Of a stretch of 13,630 nucleotides of DNA, positions 1-6,940 are shown piece after piece. Numbering within the stretch: position 1 is the stretch's first letter; each line of letters starts with the position of its first letter. A program made the position numbers and the translations under genes. Source of the DNA: an uncultured Clostridia bacterium (lineage in GTDB: Bacteria; Bacillota; Clostridia; Christensenellales; Aristaeellaceae). A model generated the notes under the pieces. The model was not told where the DNA came from, made no database searches, and saw nothing but the letters and a program-made list of their open reading frames with translations. The stretch is from the NCBI GenBank assembly GCA_946534455.1, contig CAMNCR010000090.1, forward strand, positions 1 through 13,630, given 5' to 3'.

Positions 1-440
1 CCGCCGGACATTTCCCGGGGCTTGCGCTCCATCAGGCGTTCAATCTGCACCAGCTTCGCCACCTCCATGGCCTTCCGGTGCATGGCCTCCCGGCTCATCT
101 TCGCCGCGCCCTTCAGGTTCTGCAGAGGAAAGATGATATTCTCCTCCGCCGTCAGATGGGGATACAGCGCGTAGTTCTGGAACACCAGCCCCACGCCCCG
201 CTCCTCCGGCGGCGTCCGGGTCACGTCCTCCTCCCCGAAAAGGATCCTGCCCGAGGTCGGCGTTTCCAGGCCGCTGATCAGATTCAGCGTCGTGCTCTTG
301 CCGCAGCCGCTGGGACCCAGCAGGCCGATCAGCTGCCCGTCCGGAATTTCAAAGTTGAAATTGTTCACCGCGATCACTTCGTGATCCTTCTTCGTCCGCG
401 CCGGAAAGCGCTTCGTCAGATTTTCCAGAACCACCTTCAT
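1..440 (-). CDS. Sugar-type (CUT1) ABC transporter ATP-binding protein, 5' part only
   Basis: The cytoplasmic ATPase subunit of an ABC importer. It starts at the ATG ending at 440, with a GGGGGAG ribosome-binding site about 10 nt upstream, and runs off the left edge after 146 complete codons. Visible motifs are Walker A GPSGCGKST (residues 42-50), the Q-loop VFQNYALYPHLT (Q88), and the first residues of the ABC signature (MSGG) at the very edge. The Q-loop wording and the spacing from Walker A fit the MalK/UgpC/MsmK family, which energises carbohydrate importers through a C-terminal TOBE regulatory domain; that part lies outside the window. It begins 59 nt after the peptidoglycan-binding gene, on the same strand. 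No permease or binding protein of a sugar system is visible next to it, so it could be a shared, stand-alone ATPase like MsmX or the first gene of a cluster further left. The family is confident; the substrate cannot be told. Confidence 0.9.
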   Translation of the reverse strand, partial: MKVVLENLTKRFPARTKKDHEVIAVNNFNFEIPDGQLIGLLGPSGCGKSTTLNLISGLETPTSGRILFGEEDVTRTPPEERGVGLVFQNYALYPHLTAEENIIFPLQNLKGAAKMSREAMHRKAMEVAKLVQIERLMERKPREMSG

Positions 441-499
441 GGGCTTCACTCTCCCCCGTTTTTGATTGCGTCCCTGCCGGGCGCCGCGGGCGTCCCGCG

Positions 500-925
500 C
501 TATTCCTCTGCCGCCCAGGGCCTGGCCTGCGCGGAAAACAGCAGCTCCCGGGTGTCGTCCCCCACCATGCCGTCGGGCTCCAGCCCGTTCCGCTGCTGGA
601 AGGCCGTCACCGCTTCCTTCGTTCCCGCGCCGAACTGCCCGTCGATTTCCCCCTGGTAGTATCCCAGGGTCTTCAGCCGGCTCTGCACGTCGGTCACCGC
701 CTGCCCCCGGGAGCCGGTCCGCAGGATCGGGGCGGCCGTCGGTGCGGCCGGATCCGGCGTCACCCGGCGCACGCTGGCCGGAATCTCCGGCAGCGGCGTG
801 GGGGTCAGGCTCATTTCCAGCCGGGTTTCCCGGATCGTCGGAATCATCCGGCTCGCCAGCAGGCCGCCCAGCGCCAGCAGCACCGCCAGCACCGCCAGCC
901 CGGCGATCGTTTTCGGATTTTTCAT
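500..925 (-). CDS. Membrane-anchored peptidoglycan-binding protein (PG_binding_1 domain)
   Basis: A 141-aa protein. It has an N-terminal hydrophobic segment (about residues 8-25) with no clear signal-peptidase site, suggesting a membrane anchor with the rest outside. A Pro/Thr/Ala-rich linker follows (about 40-68), then one PG_binding_1 repeat (about 69-130) containing the typical VQSRLKTLGYY, IDGQFGAGTKEAV and FQQRNGL elements. Such domains bind cell-wall glycan or stem peptides and usually accompany hydrolases, but no catalytic domain is present here. The start is ATG at 925 with GGAGG 5 nt upstream. It lies 17 nt after the stop of the second BMP-system permease, so it is probably co-transcribed with that importer. 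This is unusual for the family and its role there is unknown; tethering or positioning the importer near the wall is only a guess. Domain call is confident, function is not. Confidence 0.85.
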   Translation of the reverse strand: MKNPKTIAGLAVLAVLLALGGLLASRMIPTIRETRLEMSLTPTPLPEIPASVRRVTPDPAAPTAAPILRTGSRGQAVTDVQSRLKTLGYYQGEIDGQFGAGTKEAVTAFQQRNGLEPDGMVGDDTRELLFSAQARPWAAEE

Positions 926-942
926 GTCCGCCTCCTTCCGGC

Positions 943-1896
943 TCAGCGCTCCTCCCGGAAATAGGACAGGCCCAGGGAGGCCGGAGGCTGATTCTCCCGC
1001 TTGTTGCGCACGCTGCTCACGATCAGCACCAGGATCGTGACCACATAGGGCAGCATCTTCAGCACCGGCTTGAAGGCCATCGTCACGTTGATCCAGGACA
1101 CATTGGTGATGAAGCTGGAGCAGGAGAACAGGAATCCGAACACCGTCGATCCGATGATCGTCAGGTGCGGCCGCCACAGCGCGAAGATCACCAGCGCGAT
1201 GCTCAGCCAGCCGAAGGATTCCAGGCTCAGATAGGCCTCCTGCGAGGCCATGTAGTCGATGATGTAGTAGAACCCGCCCAGGCCCGCGATGCCGCTGCCG
1301 ACGCAGGTCGCCACATACTTGTAGCGCGTCACGTTGATGCCCACCGCGTCCGCCGTGGCGGGATTCTCGCCCACCGCCCGCAGATGCAGCCCCACCTTCG
1401 TGCGGAACAGCACCCAGCTGGCGCACAGCGCCACGATCACCGCCAGGAAAAACAGCACGCCCAGGCACTGCAGGCTGTCCTGCCGCCCGGCAAAGGGCCA
1501 GCGGTACATCTGCTTGGGCCCCACCAGGTAAACCGTCGCGTCCATCTTGCTCATGATCACCTTCATCAGGCCCACGCCGAAGGTCGTCAGCGCCAGACCC
1601 GTCACGTTCTGGTTGGCCCGCAGCGTCACCGTCAGGAAGGAATAGATGAGGCCCATCAGCATAGCCAGCGCCAGCGACCCCAGAATTCCCAGGATCACGA
1701 TCAGGAAGGGCGGCAGAGCGCTCTTTCCGATCCAGTTCAGCACCAGGCATCCGCCCGCGCCGCCCATGCACATGATGCCCGGAATACCCAGGTTCAGATG
1801 TCCCGCCTTCTCCGTCAGGATTTCTCCCGTGGAGCCGTACATGAACGTAGCGCCGAAGGCCAGGGAGTCAATCAGGAAGTTCAGCCAGATGTTCAC
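943..1896 (-). CDS. BMP-type ABC importer permease, second subunit (NupQ/YufQ-like)
   Basis: A 317-aa integral membrane permease of the BPD_transp_2 family, the smaller of the two transmembrane subunits of a nucleoside-type BMP importer. The hydrophobic profile shows about eight or more membrane segments. Diagnostic family motifs are present: GEILTEKAGHLNLGIPGIM near the N-terminus (about residues 25-43) and AVGENPATADAVGINV in the cytoplasmic coupling region. The start is GTG at 1896, overlapping the TGA of the upstream permease (GTGA, 4-nt overlap), with GGAGG 7 nt upstream; this implies translational coupling. Length matches the usual 300-320 aa. It pairs with the larger permease encoded immediately upstream and with the double-NBD ATPase. 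The substrate is not readable from the permease, but nucleosides are the best-known cargo of relatives such as NupABC of Lactococcus and RnsABCD of Streptococcus. Confidence 0.93.
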   Translation of the reverse strand: MNIWLNFLIDSLAFGATFMYGSTGEILTEKAGHLNLGIPGIMCMGGAGGCLVLNWIGKSALPPFLIVILGILGSLALAMLMGLIYSFLTVTLRANQNVTGLALTTFGVGLMKVIMSKMDATVYLVGPKQMYRWPFAGRQDSLQCLGVLFFLAVIVALCASWVLFRTKVGLHLRAVGENPATADAVGINVTRYKYVATCVGSGIAGLGGFYYIIDYMASQEAYLSLESFGWLSIALVIFALWRPHLTIIGSTVFGFLFSCSSFITNVSWINVTMAFKPVLKMLPYVVTILVLIVSSVRNKRENQPPASLGLSYFREER

Positions 1897-3020
1897 TTCA
1901 CTGCCTCCTTTCCCGCCCGGGCCCCGTGGCCCCGGAAATGAATCTCATAGTTGATGAAGAATTCGGATCCGATGATGAAGAACAGAATGATGCCCACCAC
2001 CATGCTGGGCATGGCGCCGGAAACGTCGAAGTCCTGGCTGATCTGGGCGGCCCCCTGGTGCAGCACCTGAATCAGTCCCGCCGTCAGGATCATCGCCAGC
2101 GGATTGAACTTGCCCAGCCAGGAAACCATGATCGCCGTAAAGCCCTGGCCGCCGGCGGATTCCGTGGTCACCGTCTGATCCATGCCCGCCGCGATCAGGT
2201 ATCCCGCCAGCCCGCACAGCATGCCGCTGAGAATCATCGTCCGGATGATCACCTTGCCCACGGTAATCCCCACGTACTGGGCCGTGCGCACGCTCTCGCC
2301 CACCACGCTGATCTCGTATCCGTGCTTGGTGTAGTTCAGGTAGATGTGCAGCCCGATGGTCAGCGCCAGCACGATCAGGATGATCAGCAGATAGTCGTTC
2401 CCCAGCGCGGGCAGCTTCCCGTTCTGCAGCTTCGACAGGGAGGAGGAGCCGTTCGGAATCCAGATCACCAGGAAATAGGACACCAGGTAGGTGGCCACAT
2501 AGTTCATCATCAGCGTGAACAGCGTCTCGTTCGTGTTCCATTTGGCCTTGAAAATCGCCGGAATCACGCCCCACACGGCGCCGCTGAGCAGCGATGCCGC
2601 CAGCATCAGCAGGAGCAGCAGCCACTCCGGAATTTTGCCGCCCAGATAGAAGTCCACCGCGATGGCGCCCAGCACGCCCACCAGCGTCTGGCCCTCGCCG
2701 CCCGTGTTCCAGAACCGCATCCGGAAGGCCGGCGTCAGCGCCAGCGCGATGCACAGCAGCACCGCCAGGCTCCGCAGGAACTTCCAGAATTTCCGGCTCG
2801 TTCCGAAGGCGCCCCGGATGAAGCAGTAGTAGAAATCCCCGACCCGCTCCGGATGCTCCCGCAGCTTGTCCACCAGCAGGAAGGCCACCAGCCCGCAGGC
2901 CACCAGCCCCAGCACCAGCGCGATCAGCCGGATGGCCCAGGCCATCGGCGGAGCGATGGAAGCCCGTTTGCTCAGATGCACGAGGGGCTCCCGCGCTTCA
3001 GCGTGTCTCTTCTCGCTCAC
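1893..3020 (-). CDS. BMP-type ABC importer permease, first subunit (NupP/YufP-like)
   Basis: A 375-aa permease of the BPD_transp_2 family, the larger transmembrane partner of the importer. A hydrophilic N-terminal stretch of about 30 residues precedes the first membrane segment. Hallmarks include WNTGGEGQTLVG (the family's FNIGxEGQ element), NTNETLFTLMMNYVA (the family's NEVxxTLMLNY element) and VVGESVRTAQYVGI, the coupling region that contacts the ATPase. The reading frame stays open further upstream, but the start is placed at GTG 3020. That codon overlaps the TGA of the ATPase gene (GTGA) and has GGAGG about 8 nt upstream; the longer version would be Arg/Asp-rich and buried inside the ATPase gene. 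The next permease overlaps its own end in the same way, so ATPase and both permeases form a tightly coupled translational chain. Confidence 0.93.
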   Translation of the reverse strand: MSEKRHAEAREPLVHLSKRASIAPPMAWAIRLIALVLGLVACGLVAFLLVDKLREHPERVGDFYYCFIRGAFGTSRKFWKFLRSLAVLLCIALALTPAFRMRFWNTGGEGQTLVGVLGAIAVDFYLGGKIPEWLLLLLMLAASLLSGAVWGVIPAIFKAKWNTNETLFTLMMNYVATYLVSYFLVIWIPNGSSSLSKLQNGKLPALGNDYLLIILIVLALTIGLHIYLNYTKHGYEISVVGESVRTAQYVGITVGKVIIRTMILSGMLCGLAGYLIAAGMDQTVTTESAGGQGFTAIMVSWLGKFNPLAMILTAGLIQVLHQGAAQISQDFDVSGAMPSMVVGIILFFIIGSEFFINYEIHFRGHGARAGKEAVK

Positions 3021-4723
3021 CGGTCTTCCTCCCTTCCCTCCCGGCTCGTCCGGGTCATCATCAGGCCGATTTCCTCTTTCGTGGCCTGCCGCGCGTCCAC
3101 CACGCCCGTCACCGCGCCGCCGTTCATCACCAGAATCCGGTCGCACAGCGCCAGCAGCACGTCCAGATCCTCACCCACGAAGATCACGGCCACGCCGTTC
3201 TCCTTCTGCCGGTTCAGCAGGTGATAGATCGTGTAGGAGCTGTTGATGTCCAGCCCGCGCACGGGATAGGCCGCCATCAGCACCTTCGGCGTGAAGGCGA
3301 TTTCCCGCCCGACCAGCACCTTCTGCACGTTGCCGCCGGACAGCCGCCGCACCGGCGTGGACACGCCCGGCGTCACGACCTCCAGCTCCCGGATGATTTC
3401 CTCCGCCAGCGCCTGGGGCTTCTTCCGGTCCAGGAAGCCCGCGTGGCCCTTCCGATAGCTGCGCAGCATCATGTTGTCCGTGATGCCCATGGAGCCCACC
3501 AGGCCCATGCCCAGCCGGTCCTCCGGCACGAAGGACAGCCGCACGCCCAGCTCCCGGATCTCCAGGGGCGTTTTGTTCCGCAGGTTCATGATCTCGTCCT
3601 CCCGGAACAGCACGCCGCCCGATTCGACCCATTTGCGGATCGCCTTGTTGCTCATGCCCCGGAAGGAAACGCCGTTCAGGTTCACGTCGTGGAAGGCGTC
3701 CTGCGCCGCCAGCTCCTTGACCCGCTTCAGGCTCTTGTGGAAAAAGGTCACCGGCTTGTCCTTCTTCGGATTGTGGAAGATGATCTCCCCGCTCTCCAGC
3801 GGCTGCAGCCCGGCGATGGACTCCAGCAGCTCCCGCTGCCCGCTGCCCGCGATGCCCGCGATCCCGAGGATTTCCCCGCTGCGCACCTCAAAGGAGATGT
3901 TCCGCAGCACCTGAATGCCCTCCGCGTTTTTCAGGCTCAGGTCCCGCACCTCCAGCCGCACCGCGGGATTCATCGGCTCCGGCCGGTCGATGTTCAGATC
4001 CACCTTCTTGCCGACCATCATCTCCGTCAGCGCGGCCTCGTCGGTCTCCGCGGTGTTCACCGTGGCGATGTGCTCTCCCTTGCGCAGAATGGCCACCCGG
4101 TCGCTGACCTCCAGCACCTCGTTGAGCTTATGGGTGATGATGATGATGGACTTCCCGTCCTCCTTCATCCGCCGCAGCACGTTAAACAGCCGCGTGATCT
4201 CCTGCGGCGTCAGCACGGCCGTCGGCTCGTCCAGGATCAGGATGTCCGCCCCGCGGTAAAGCACCTTGATGATCTCCACCGTCTGCTTTTCCGACACGGA
4301 CATGTCGTACACCTTTTTGGCCGGATCCAGATGGAAGCCGTAGCGCTCCGCGATGCCGGCCACCCGGGTGTTCACCTCTTTCAGGTTGTAGGCTCCCTGC
4401 TCCCGCACGCCCAGCACGATGTTTTCCGCCGCCGTGAACAGATCCACCAGCTTGAAATGCTGGTGAATCATGCCGATCTTGTGGTCAAAGGCATCCTTGG
4501 GAGACCGGATCACGACCTCCTGCCCGTCAATCAGCACCTGTCCCTCATCCGGGTAATAGATGCCCGCAATCATGTTCATCAGCGTCGTCTTGCCGCAGCC
4601 GTTTTCTCCCAGCACCGCCAGGATCTCTCCGCGGTAAACGTCCAGATCCACATGATCGTTGGCCAGCACGCTGCCAAATCGCTTCGTGATGCCCTTCATC
4701 TGCAAAGCCAGCTGTTTTTCCAC
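3017..4723 (-). CDS. BMP-type ABC importer ATP-binding protein, two NBDs with an insertion in NBD2 (NupO/YufO-like)
   Basis: A 568-aa cytoplasmic ATPase with two fused nucleotide-binding domains. NBD1 has Walker A GENGCGKT (39-46), Q-loop (IHQHF, 86-90), a signature MSVSEKQ (141-147) in which the usual glycine is Ser, Walker B ILILDEPT (161-168) and the H-loop TH (197-198). NBD2 has the degenerate Walker A GIAGSGQREL (290-299) lacking the Lys, as is normal for the second half of this family, signature LSGGNVQK (461-468) and Walker B region VLMAAYPVRGLD (481-492). Relatives are about 505-510 aa; the excess sits between SGEI and FVPEDR of NBD2 (roughly residues 316-385). The start is GTG at 4723 with GGAGG 6 nt upstream, preferred over an in-frame ATG at 4753 that lacks a ribosome-binding site and adds 10 unrelated residues. 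It is separated from the binding-protein gene by a terminator-like hairpin. Confidence 0.95.
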   Translation of the reverse strand: MEKQLALQMKGITKRFGSVLANDHVDLDVYRGEILAVLGENGCGKTTLMNMIAGIYYPDEGQVLIDGQEVVIRSPKDAFDHKIGMIHQHFKLVDLFTAAENIVLGVREQGAYNLKEVNTRVAGIAERYGFHLDPAKKVYDMSVSEKQTVEIIKVLYRGADILILDEPTAVLTPQEITRLFNVLRRMKEDGKSIIIITHKLNEVLEVSDRVAILRKGEHIATVNTAETDEAALTEMMVGKKVDLNIDRPEPMNPAVRLEVRDLSLKNAEGIQVLRNISFEVRSGEILGIAGIAGSGQRELLESIAGLQPLESGEIIFHNPKKDKPVTFFHKSLKRVKELAAQDAFHDVNLNGVSFRGMSNKAIRKWVESGGVLFREDEIMNLRNKTPLEIRELGVRLSFVPEDRLGMGLVGSMGITDNMMLRSYRKGHAGFLDRKKPQALAEEIIRELEVVTPGVSTPVRRLSGGNVQKVLVGREIAFTPKVLMAAYPVRGLDINSSYTIYHLLNRQKENGVAVIFVGEDLDVLLALCDRILVMNGGAVTGVVDARQATKEEIGLMMTRTSREGREEDR

Positions 4724-4788
4724 AACAATCCTCCAGTTCCATCTGTCAGGCAAGTAAACCGTACAGGCTCCCTGAACCCCTGCTCTTT

Positions 4789-4838
4789 AAAAAAGGACAT
4801 GGACTGCCGCCCGAAAAGGGCGGCAGTCCTCCTGTCTT
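4789..4838 (-). terminator. Intrinsic terminator/attenuator between the binding-protein gene and the ATPase gene
   Basis: A perfect 12-bp stem (4801-4812 with 4818-4829) closes a 5-nt loop. It is extended by six further pairs (4794-4799 with 4833-4838, one G-T wobble) across a small internal loop, and in the minus-strand direction it runs straight into six T residues (4794-4789). It lies 25 nt after the stop of the substrate-binding protein gene and 65 nt before the ATPase start. Partial termination here would give more binding protein than ATPase and permeases, a common pattern in importer operons. There is no T-tract right after the hairpin in the plus direction, so it is read as a minus-strand signal. 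Confidence 0.8.
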
Positions 4839-4863
4839 ATGCGTTTTTCAGGACCACAGTTTC

Positions 4864-6069
4864 TCAGAACATCTGATTCAGCTGCTCAATCCCGTCAATC
4901 TGCACGTTGAAATACGGCGCAGACCGATATTCGGATTCATGGAAGTATCCGTCGGAAACCACCTCGGTATCCGGGGTGAACGCATCGTCCGTGTCCACGT
5001 CCGCCATGTAGCTGTCCAGCGGAGCGCCGCCCACGGTGATGAAGCCCTCGGTCGCCGTGTCGAACACCTTGCGGGTGCCGGCAATCAGCTCAGCCTTGAC
5101 CTTTTCCAGCTCTTCCACGGTGCCCGCGGCCGCGGCGGCCTCGTTCACCTCGGTCATCACGACGGAGCCGGTCTCGATGGTGCCGGTCCAGTCGGTCGCG
5201 ATGGCTTCGCCCGCGATCTTCTGGTTCACGATGTACTCGAAGTAGGGCGCCCAGTTGATGCGGGAGGCCACGATGAAGGTGTTCGGGCAGCTCGCCACGG
5301 TGGAGCCGTTGTAGGACACGTTCGGGATGTTCGCGTTTTCGCAGGCGGTCGGAGCGCCCATGGAGTCAGCATGCTGGCTGATCAGGTCGCAGTTGGCGGC
5401 GATCAGCGCTTCCGCGGCGGCCTTCTCTTCCTTCTCGTCGTACCAGGAGCCGGTGAACTGCACCTTCATCTCCACATCGGGGCAGACGGACTTCGCGCCC
5501 AGATAGAAGCTGGTGTAGCCGGACATCACTTCCGCGTAGGTGAAAGCGCCCACGTAGCCGATCAGGGGCTTCTCGCCCTTCAGGTTGCCGGCTTCCTGGA
5601 TCTCCTTGAGCTTCAGGCCGGCGGCCACGCCCGCCAGATAGCGGCCTTCGTAGATGGAGGCGAAGGCATTGTGGAAGTTGGCCAGGCCGGCGGTGTGCGC
5701 CATGGTGCCGGTCGCGTGGCAGAAGTCCACGTTCTCGACTTCCTTCGCGGCCTGCAGCAGGAAGCTCTCATGGCCGAAGCTGTCCGCGAAAATGAGGTTG
5801 CAGCCTTCGTCCACCAGGTCCAGCGCGGCTTCGTAGCACTCGTTGGATTCCGGAATGCCCTTCTTAATAATCACCTGATCATCGCTCAGGCCCAGCGCTT
5901 CCTGGGCTTCCTTCACGCCGTTGATGAAGTTCAGGTCGTAGGTGGAATCCTCATCATGCAGCAGGATCACGCCCAGTTTGATCTCTTCCTTGGCCACACC
6001 GTCCGCCAGGGAAGCCGCAGCGGTCAGGCACAGCGCCAGGGTCAGCAGCAGAGCAATCAGTTTCTTCAT
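4864..6069 (-). CDS. BMP family (PnrA/Med-like) ABC importer substrate-binding protein
   Basis: A 401-aa extracytoplasmic binding protein of the basic-membrane-protein family, which delivers ligand to the two permeases encoded downstream. Residues 1-22 form a Sec signal peptide (Lys-Lys, hydrophobic core, SLA before DG). The only Cys (C14, in LALCLTA) does not make a lipobox, so the protein appears to be secreted rather than lipidated. The mature part carries elements I associate with a clostridial branch of the family: HDEDSTYDLNF (38-48), DSFGHE (96-101), SIYEGRYLAGVAAG (138-151), GYVGAF (171-176), FTGSWYDEKEE (205-215), SQHADS (231-236) and SRINWAPYF (269-277). The start is ATG at 6069 with AGAGAGGA about 10 nt upstream. 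Characterised BMP proteins mostly bind purine nucleosides, and xpt lies directly upstream, so a purine-type ligand is inferred, not shown. Confidence 0.93.
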   Translation of the reverse strand: MKKLIALLLTLALCLTAAASLADGVAKEEIKLGVILLHDEDSTYDLNFINGVKEAQEALGLSDDQVIIKKGIPESNECYEAALDLVDEGCNLIFADSFGHESFLLQAAKEVENVDFCHATGTMAHTAGLANFHNAFASIYEGRYLAGVAAGLKLKEIQEAGNLKGEKPLIGYVGAFTYAEVMSGYTSFYLGAKSVCPDVEMKVQFTGSWYDEKEEKAAAEALIAANCDLISQHADSMGAPTACENANIPNVSYNGSTVASCPNTFIVASRINWAPYFEYIVNQKIAGEAIATDWTGTIETGSVVMTEVNEAAAAAGTVEELEKVKAELIAGTRKVFDTATEGFITVGGAPLDSYMADVDTDDAFTPDTEVVSDGYFHESEYRSAPYFNVQIDGIEQLNQMF

Positions 6070-6237
6070 GCGTCTTTGTTCCTCTCTTTCCCGCTCCGCA
6101 GAGCGGACATTTATATGTCAACCTCCGGGTCCGGGCCCCAGCTGCCGGTTCCGCCATATCGGCGCTTCATCCAAGCTCCGTTACAGGGTCCTCCGGCCTG
6201 CAGGCCCGCCCGGCGGTTCACACCGCCTCGGGTGACT
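6070..6237 (-). promoter_or_regulatory. Structured spacer between xpt and the binding-protein gene
   Basis: A 168-nt gap rich in hairpins. Just after the xpt stop lies a 6-bp stem with a GTGA (GNRA-type) loop (6212-6227), extendable by three G-C pairs to 6209-6232 and not followed by a T-tract. Just upstream of the ribosome-binding site (6080-6087) are two adjacent 5-bp hairpins with 4-nt loops, 6106-6119 and 6092-6105. A perfect TTGACA occurs at 6116-6121, but nothing like a -10 box lies 16-18 nt further on, and the TATAAA that overlaps it has no -35. I therefore see no convincing separate promoter; read-through from xpt is the simplest reading, and the hairpins may stabilise or tune the binding-protein mRNA. 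Confidence 0.4.
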
Positions 6238-6822
6238 TCAGCCCTCTTCCGGCCGCAGCAGGATTATTCCGTCCTCGATCCCGTCCACAATCGCCAGGGA
6301 CAGCACCTTGACCCCCGCCTCGCGCAGCCGCTTTCCGCCCGGCTGAAATCCCTTTTCCACCGCGATTCCGACGCCCACGGGATGCGCCCCGGCCTGCTCG
6401 CACAGCGCCATCATGCCGCGCACCGCTTCTCCGTCCGCCAGAAAGTCGTCGATGATCAGCACCCGGCTGCCCTCCGGCAGATAGCGCCGATCCAGGCGAA
6501 TGATGTTCTGCGTCTTATGGGTGAAGGAGTACACCGGCGCCTGCAGCATCGCATCGTTCTGCACCACCGTGGCGCTCTTCTTCGCGAACACCACCGGCAG
6601 GTCGCCCAGCGCGTGCGCCGCGGCCACCGCCATGGCGATCCCGCTGGCCTCCACCGTCAGCACCACGTCCGGCGCGTCCTCCCGGAAAGCCTCGGCCCAC
6701 GCCTCGCCCATCCGGAACAGCAGCCCGGTATCGATCCGGTGGTTCAGGAACATGTCCACCTTCACGATGTCCTTCCCGATCCCCACGCCCTGGGTCTCGA
6801 TCATGCGCCGCAGTGCTTCCAA
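6238..6822 (-). CDS. xpt: Xanthine phosphoribosyltransferase
   Basis: Converts xanthine and PRPP to XMP in purine salvage; cytoplasmic, type I phosphoribosyltransferase fold. Motifs are the N-terminal LKVDxFLNHxID-like element (KVDMFLNHRID, 21-31), TVEASGIA (56-63), VVFAKK (77-82), VYSFTHKTQNI (97-107) and the PRPP-binding loop VLIIDDFLADGEA (121-133), then VEKGFQPGG (155-163). Xpt is distinguished from adenine or hypoxanthine enzymes by the FLNHxID and YSFT signatures. The start is taken as TTG at 6822, with GGAGG ending 8 nt upstream; this gives 194 aa, the length I recall for Bacillus subtilis Xpt, and the N-terminus (MEALRRMIE) aligns with it. A longer in-frame ATG at 6891 lies upstream of the -10 box and is rejected. 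It is followed at 168 nt by the BMP binding-protein gene on the same strand. Confidence 0.95.
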   Translation of the reverse strand: MEALRRMIETQGVGIGKDIVKVDMFLNHRIDTGLLFRMGEAWAEAFREDAPDVVLTVEASGIAMAVAAAHALGDLPVVFAKKSATVVQNDAMLQAPVYSFTHKTQNIIRLDRRYLPEGSRVLIIDDFLADGEAVRGMMALCEQAGAHPVGVGIAVEKGFQPGGKRLREAGVKVLSLAIVDGIEDGIILLRPEEG

Positions 6823-6867
6823 CGTCCTTCCCTCCAAAACACGAACATTCCTCCTGGGAATGACGGA

Positions 6868-6896
6868 ATTATACGCCATTTTCCCGAACATTTCAA
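6868..6896 (-). promoter_or_regulatory. Sigma-A promoter of xpt
   Basis: TTGAAA (-35, 6891-6896) and a perfect TATAAT (-10, 6868-6873) are separated by exactly 17 nt on the minus strand. Upstream of the -35 box is an A/T-rich stretch (about 6899-6927, with AAAAA on the minus strand) that could act as an UP element. Transcription would begin near 6861, giving a leader of only about 38 nt before the TTG start of xpt. Confidence 0.85.
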
Positions 6897-6940
6897 CCGC
6901 TAAGTTGTTTCATTTTTGTTAAATCTGCCCCTCCCTCCTC

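Noticed and set aside
441..499. Terminator after the PG-binding protein gene
   Set aside because: A GC-rich stem with a bulge is present but is not followed by a T-tract on the minus strand.
466..1941. Long plus-strand open frame antisense to the PG-binding and permease genes
   Set aside because: Arg/Pro/His-rich composition without motifs; a shadow of high-GC coding sequence on the minus strand, where clear family motifs are found.
6094..6121. Promoter for the binding-protein gene based on TTGACA at 6116-6121
   Set aside because: The sequence at the -10 distance is GC-rich (around CGGAGC); the TTGACA forms one arm of a hairpin.
6105..6175. Possible purine riboswitch upstream of the binding-protein gene, suggested by GATATGG and AAATGTCC
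   Set aside because: The two motifs are about 40 nt apart, far more than the junction allows, and the conserved GTTTCTAC and the P1 helix are missing.
3221..6903. Long plus-strand open frames opposite the ATPase, the binding protein and xpt
   Set aside because: Composition typical of antisense frames (His, Gln, Arg and Val-rich); no ribosome-binding sites or domains, and the minus strand carries intact conserved genes.
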